DNA from: Marispirochaeta aestuarii
GTDB lineage: Bacteria > Spirochaetota > Spirochaetia > JC444 > Marispirochaetaceae
Length of the DNA stretch: 64,000 bases
NCBI RefSeq assembly: GCF_002087085.1
Contig: NZ_MWQY01000015.1
Location: 1-64,000 of the forward strand
Direction of reading: 5' to 3'
Notes under the pieces: model-generated
Databases searched by the model: none
What the model was told of the DNA's origin: nothing
The model's input: the letters and a program-made list of their open reading frames with translations, nothing else
Program-made: the position numbers and the translations under genes
In this document: positions 61,206-64,000 of the stretch, piece after piece
Numbering within the stretch: position 1 is the stretch's first letter
How the letters are laid out: each line of letters starts with the position of its first letter

Positions 61206-63134
61206 CTATTCTGTTCTCGCCAGGGGGTGGTCGGATCGTACCCTGTAATCCCTGGCCCGTATCCCTACGATTCTTTTGAAGAGTCTGCTGAAATAATTGG
61301 AATTGTTAAAACCCGTTTTATCCGCTATCTGGGTGATTGTCATATCCGTGGTCAGCAGCATCTCCTTTGCCCGCTCTATTCTCAGCATGGTCAGGTAGTC
61401 GACAAAGGTGTACCCTGTCTCCTGTTTGAAGAGGGAGAGAAAATACGAGGGGCTGATGAACACCTCATTGGCGACATCCTTGTAGCTGAGCTGGGAGTGA
61501 TAGTTTTCTTCCATACAGCGGATTGCCTTTTTTATAAGGGTTTTGGAGCGGCTTTCATATACCTTGGCAACCGTATCAGCTATTTCCACTACTACGCTGG
61601 ACATCCACTTTTCAACGGTTTCCATGTCTGTGATATGGTTGATGTCACTGAAAAACTCTTCCATTCGTTCATTCAGTCTCCTTTCGTCTCCTCCTCCGAG
61701 TATGGCGGAATCGATAATGGAACCTATGAACTCATACAGGCGCACCTTCAGGGCCTCAGGCTTTTCGGCGATGAAGGCTTTGAATTTCTCGATAAAAGCA
61801 GAAAAGGCCTTCCTGCTGTTATTCGTATCCCCCACTTTTATCAGGGACAGAAGTTTTTCCTTCTCCTTTACCGGGTAGGTGTTGGTGTGGTGGTCCAGCT
61901 CATTTATATTGTCCACATGTATAATATTTGAGTTTTCCAGATGCTCGGCGTATTCCTGGGCATTCAGGGCCTCGTGATAGGAAATCCGCAGGTCCTCGAT
62001 GTTTTCATAGGTTCTGCCGATGCCAACGGCAAGGCTGCACCTCTGGGTGCTGCAGATCTCGCTTTGAATTCCCTCCAGTATTTCCATGAAGGAGATACGG
62101 TTTTCCGAACCGGTATCACTATTCAGCTTGAGGGCTATTCCAATCCGGTAGTTGGAAAGGGGGAGAAGTATATAGCACTCTTCCTCATAATAACTCTGAA
62201 GAATTTGATCTGTGGTATGCAGGACCTCATCTATCATTTTCAAATCATGGAGGACTTTCGATTTCCCGTCCTTTATTTTTACAACCACAAAGGTATTCAG
62301 GTCGCTGTTTTTTCCCAGGCAGTCGAGCATCTCTGTCAGCTTGGTTTTTGAGAAGCCGCTGAAGGCAACATTATGGATGATATCCTCCTTGATAAAAGGA
62401 ATCAGTTTTTCATAGTAGTGGTATACCTCCTTGACATCTATCAATACGCTTACACCAAAAAGCAGGGCGCTGATTATGGATACCACGTAGTAGATTCCCC
62501 ACTGTTTGGCCAGGGAACCAATGATGAAGGAGAGGGCAAAGATAAAAACCCCGCTGTTAAAGAGAAATATCTTGTTCGTCAGAAGCTCATTCAGGGATGT
62601 ATCGAGCTTGAGTTTGATGAGTTTGATTAAAGAAAACAGCGCAAGCAGCAGTCCGGTCACAACCTGAACGACGATAGTTACCTCCCTTCCGTAAAAGGGG
62701 GCCTGCATGTTGGGGGTAAGGTTGTCCTGGGCGATGATTCCGGCAAACTGAAAAAGAACGCGGCTTTCCCGGGTACCCAGGGTATTGAAAACGACGTAAA
62801 CAAGACCCAGAAGGGCACAGAAGCTGATAATTACTGCCTGAAACCTCTTTCTTCTTTTTCTGTTGAAAAGATCGGAGGCCAGTATTATCACGGGGGAAAT
62901 AACACCGCAGAGAATTATCATACGGATGTTCACGATTATAAGGGGTATGGGATGCGGGCCAAGAATCAGTTGCAGGGGGCGCCCCAGGGCGAAAAGACTG
63001 ATTCCGATGAGAAAAATTACAAAGTATTTATAGGATGTCGCTTTTGAAGGATTGGCGATGCTGAAATAGATAAAGTACAGGAGAAAAAAGAGCCCTGCTA
63101 TTAACGGAGCGATGATATTGGAGAACAAAGACAT
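61206..63134 (-). CDS. Membrane-anchored AraC-family regulator
   Basis: A 642-residue protein. About seven membrane helices occupy residues 8-235, a sensor-like arrangement. A middle region (about 255-400, with SLAVGIGRTYENIEDLRIS) looks like a degenerate GGDEF-like or CdaR-type fold, and the last 100 residues carry two helix-turn-helix motifs, SYKDVANEVFISPSYFLSLF and TITQIADKTGFNNSNYFSRLF. Such proteins sense a signal in or near the membrane and act directly on DNA. It is convergent with the TRAP operon and may control it. AAGGG lies 8 bases before the ATG. Confidence 0.88.
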   Translation of the reverse strand: MSLFSNIIAPLIAGLFFLLYFIYFSIANPSKATSYKYFVIFLIGISLFALGRPLQLILGPHPIPLIIVNIRMIILCGVISPVIILASDLFNRKRRKRFQAVIISFCALLGLVYVVFNTLGTRESRVLFQFAGIIAQDNLTPNMQAPFYGREVTIVVQVVTGLLLALFSLIKLIKLKLDTSLNELLTNKIFLFNSGVFIFALSFIIGSLAKQWGIYYVVSIISALLFGVSVLIDVKEVYHYYEKLIPFIKEDIIHNVAFSGFSKTKLTEMLDCLGKNSDLNTFVVVKIKDGKSKVLHDLKMIDEVLHTTDQILQSYYEEECYILLPLSNYRIGIALKLNSDTGSENRISFMEILEGIQSEICSTQRCSLAVGIGRTYENIEDLRISYHEALNAQEYAEHLENSNIIHVDNINELDHHTNTYPVKEKEKLLSLIKVGDTNNSRKAFSAFIEKFKAFIAEKPEALKVRLYEFIGSIIDSAILGGGDERRLNERMEEFFSDINHITDMETVEKWMSSVVVEIADTVAKVYESRSKTLIKKAIRCMEENYHSQLSYKDVANEVFISPSYFLSLFKQETGYTFVDYLTMLRIERAKEMLLTTDMTITQIADKTGFNNSNYFSRLFKRIVGIRARDYRVRSDHPLARTE

Positions 63135-63199
63135 GTCTGTTGCCCTTCTCGATTCGGATAAGGGTACCTCTGTTTTCTGGGGTGCCCATAAGCAGATAA

Positions 63200-63228
63200 A
63201 TGGTAGGAGATAAAGTTTGAGACGTCAA
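63200..63228 (-). promoter_or_regulatory. Promoter of the membrane AraC gene
   Basis: On the minus strand TTGACG (63223-63228) and TACCAT (63200-63205) are 17 bases apart, in the gap after the YwaF-like gene. Confidence 0.55.
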
Positions 63229-63238
63229 GAATAAAAAA

Positions 63239-64000
63239 TCATCCCGAACCTGACCGCCTGACCAGGCCCTTGACCCCGAAGGGCAGCCACATGGTCAGAA
63301 ACAGCGCCAGTCCAAGAATTTCAAGCCCCAGGGCGTACCAGGGAGCAGGGCCGAAGATTCCGGCAAGGATATCTACAATGGAGCCTGTGGGCGGCGGAAA
63401 ACCGATCACAAAGTAGTTTCCCCGTTGAAAAGGGGGAATATGCTCCAGGGCAAGGTTAATCCACCAGGCAAAGAACACGACAATATTACTGATCAGGATT
63501 ACACGGAAAACCGACATCAGCGTCGGTCTGAACCCCCTCCCCGCCACAAGGTACAATCCGCAGGCAATTATGAGCCCATGGGAGATAAAGAATGAGAAGT
63601 ACTTGTATTCCGGAAAACCCCGATACCCGATATCCGGGGCCAGAAGGGCCTGGAGGGCTCCGCCGATCCCCCAGAAGAAGATGAGCTCAAAGAGGACTTG
63701 CCGCAGTTTCCCGGCTGGCAGGGCAAAAACGAAGCAGAGAATCAGTATTGATAGACCACACATCTGTACCATCAGGGCCCAGGCGGCGTGCCACCCGCCG
63801 GTAAAATACCAGTAGAACTGATAGATTATCTCGTTCAGCCAGAGACTCGCCACAAGAAGAAATTCGATTATATGTCGTTTCTCTTCGGTACTCCTGCGGG
63901 CGGCGGTGACCACCAGTATCCATAAAAGTACCAGTCCCGCCAGCCCGGCGTAATGCTGGGCGGAAAAGTGACGGAATTCACCGCTCAGGCGGCCGGTCCC
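63239..64000 (-). CDS. YwaF-like (TIGR02206-type) membrane protein, 5' end cut
   Basis: A multi-helix membrane protein of which at least 253 codons lie in the window. The frame has no stop up to base 64000, so the start is outside. A GTG at 63911-63913 is an internal Val codon, because the upstream reading (FRHFSAQHYAGL, with the typical His) is conserved in the family. Blocks such as ELIFFWGIGGALQALLAPD and INLALEHIPPFQRGNYF are present. The family's function is unknown. Confidence 0.8.
   Translation of the reverse strand, partial: GTGRLSGEFRHFSAQHYAGLAGLVLLWILVVTAARRSTEEKRHIIEFLLVASLWLNEIIYQFYWYFTGGWHAAWALMVQMCGLSILILCFVFALPAGKLRQVLFELIFFWGIGGALQALLAPDIGYRGFPEYKYFSFFISHGLIIACGLYLVAGRGFRPTLMSVFRVILISNIVVFFAWWINLALEHIPPFQRGNYFVIGFPPPTGSIVDILAGIFGPAPWYALGLEILGLALFLTMWLPFGVKGLVRRSGSG

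Overview
The window looks like a chromosomal stretch from a free-living, mostly fermentative spirochaete (order Spirochaetales). This rests on gene content: an L-arabinose route with a GH51 arabinofuranosidase, two TRAP transporters, a very large fused acyl-CoA dehydratase activase, several AraC-type regulators, and exported binding proteins whose mature part starts around a Gly-Gly or Glu-Gly motif rather than a lipobox cysteine. Gene density is high, convergent genes often overlap, and I saw no rRNA, tRNA, CRISPR array, insertion sequence or phage gene.

Layout. 1-240: two terminators flanking a very GC-rich nested inverted-repeat element of unknown nature. 240-6300: an enolase-superfamily gene diverges from a five-gene run (ThiF-like adenylyltransferase, MoaD/ThiS-like protein, tungsten aldehyde:ferredoxin oxidoreductase, FadR-type GntR repressor, iron alcohol dehydrogenase). 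This reads as a self-regulated acid/aldehyde/alcohol module that carries parts for its own cofactor sulfur chemistry. 6282-9532: a sodium/bile-acid-type carrier, a pirin-like bicupin and a homoserine-dehydrogenase-like SAF protein. 9981-21498: arabinose use. An ABC sugar transporter, GH51 enzyme and ArsR-type regulator lie on one strand. A LacI regulator with araD, araA and a ribulokinase lies on the other, behind a clear promoter and operator. A small secreted Gly/Arg-rich protein follows.

21721-34186: central metabolism (fumarase, aconitase, glucose-6-phosphate dehydrogenase, pyruvate kinase) mixed with a DMT transporter, a VOC protein, a Gfo/Idh/MocA oxidoreductase with a divergent AraC regulator, a hemolysin-III-like protein and an RluA-type pseudouridine synthase. 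34171-49075: a chemoreceptor, a ClC protein with CBS domains, a polar amino acid ABC transporter, a PutP symporter, the giant activase, a membrane diguanylate cyclase and an EFR1-type flavodoxin/ferredoxin. 49126-56048: a TRAP operon that includes a uroporphyrinogen-decarboxylase-like protein, its AraC regulator, a sugar-isomerase-like protein and a GalB-like PIG-L protein. 56177-64000: leuA (type 2), a second TRAP operon, a membrane-anchored AraC regulator and a YwaF-like gene cut by the window edge.

The clearest undescribed element is the leuA leader. A 32-codon reading frame with 12 leucines lies just upstream of leuA, followed by a 13-bp terminator hairpin with a nine-T tract that abuts the leuA Shine-Dalgarno sequence. 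A possible alternative pairing overlaps the terminator arm. This is the layout of a translation-coupled leucine attenuator. Next in interest are the GC-rich element at 70-196, the operator-controlled oxidoreductase cassette, the orphan fused activase and the GalB-like protein.
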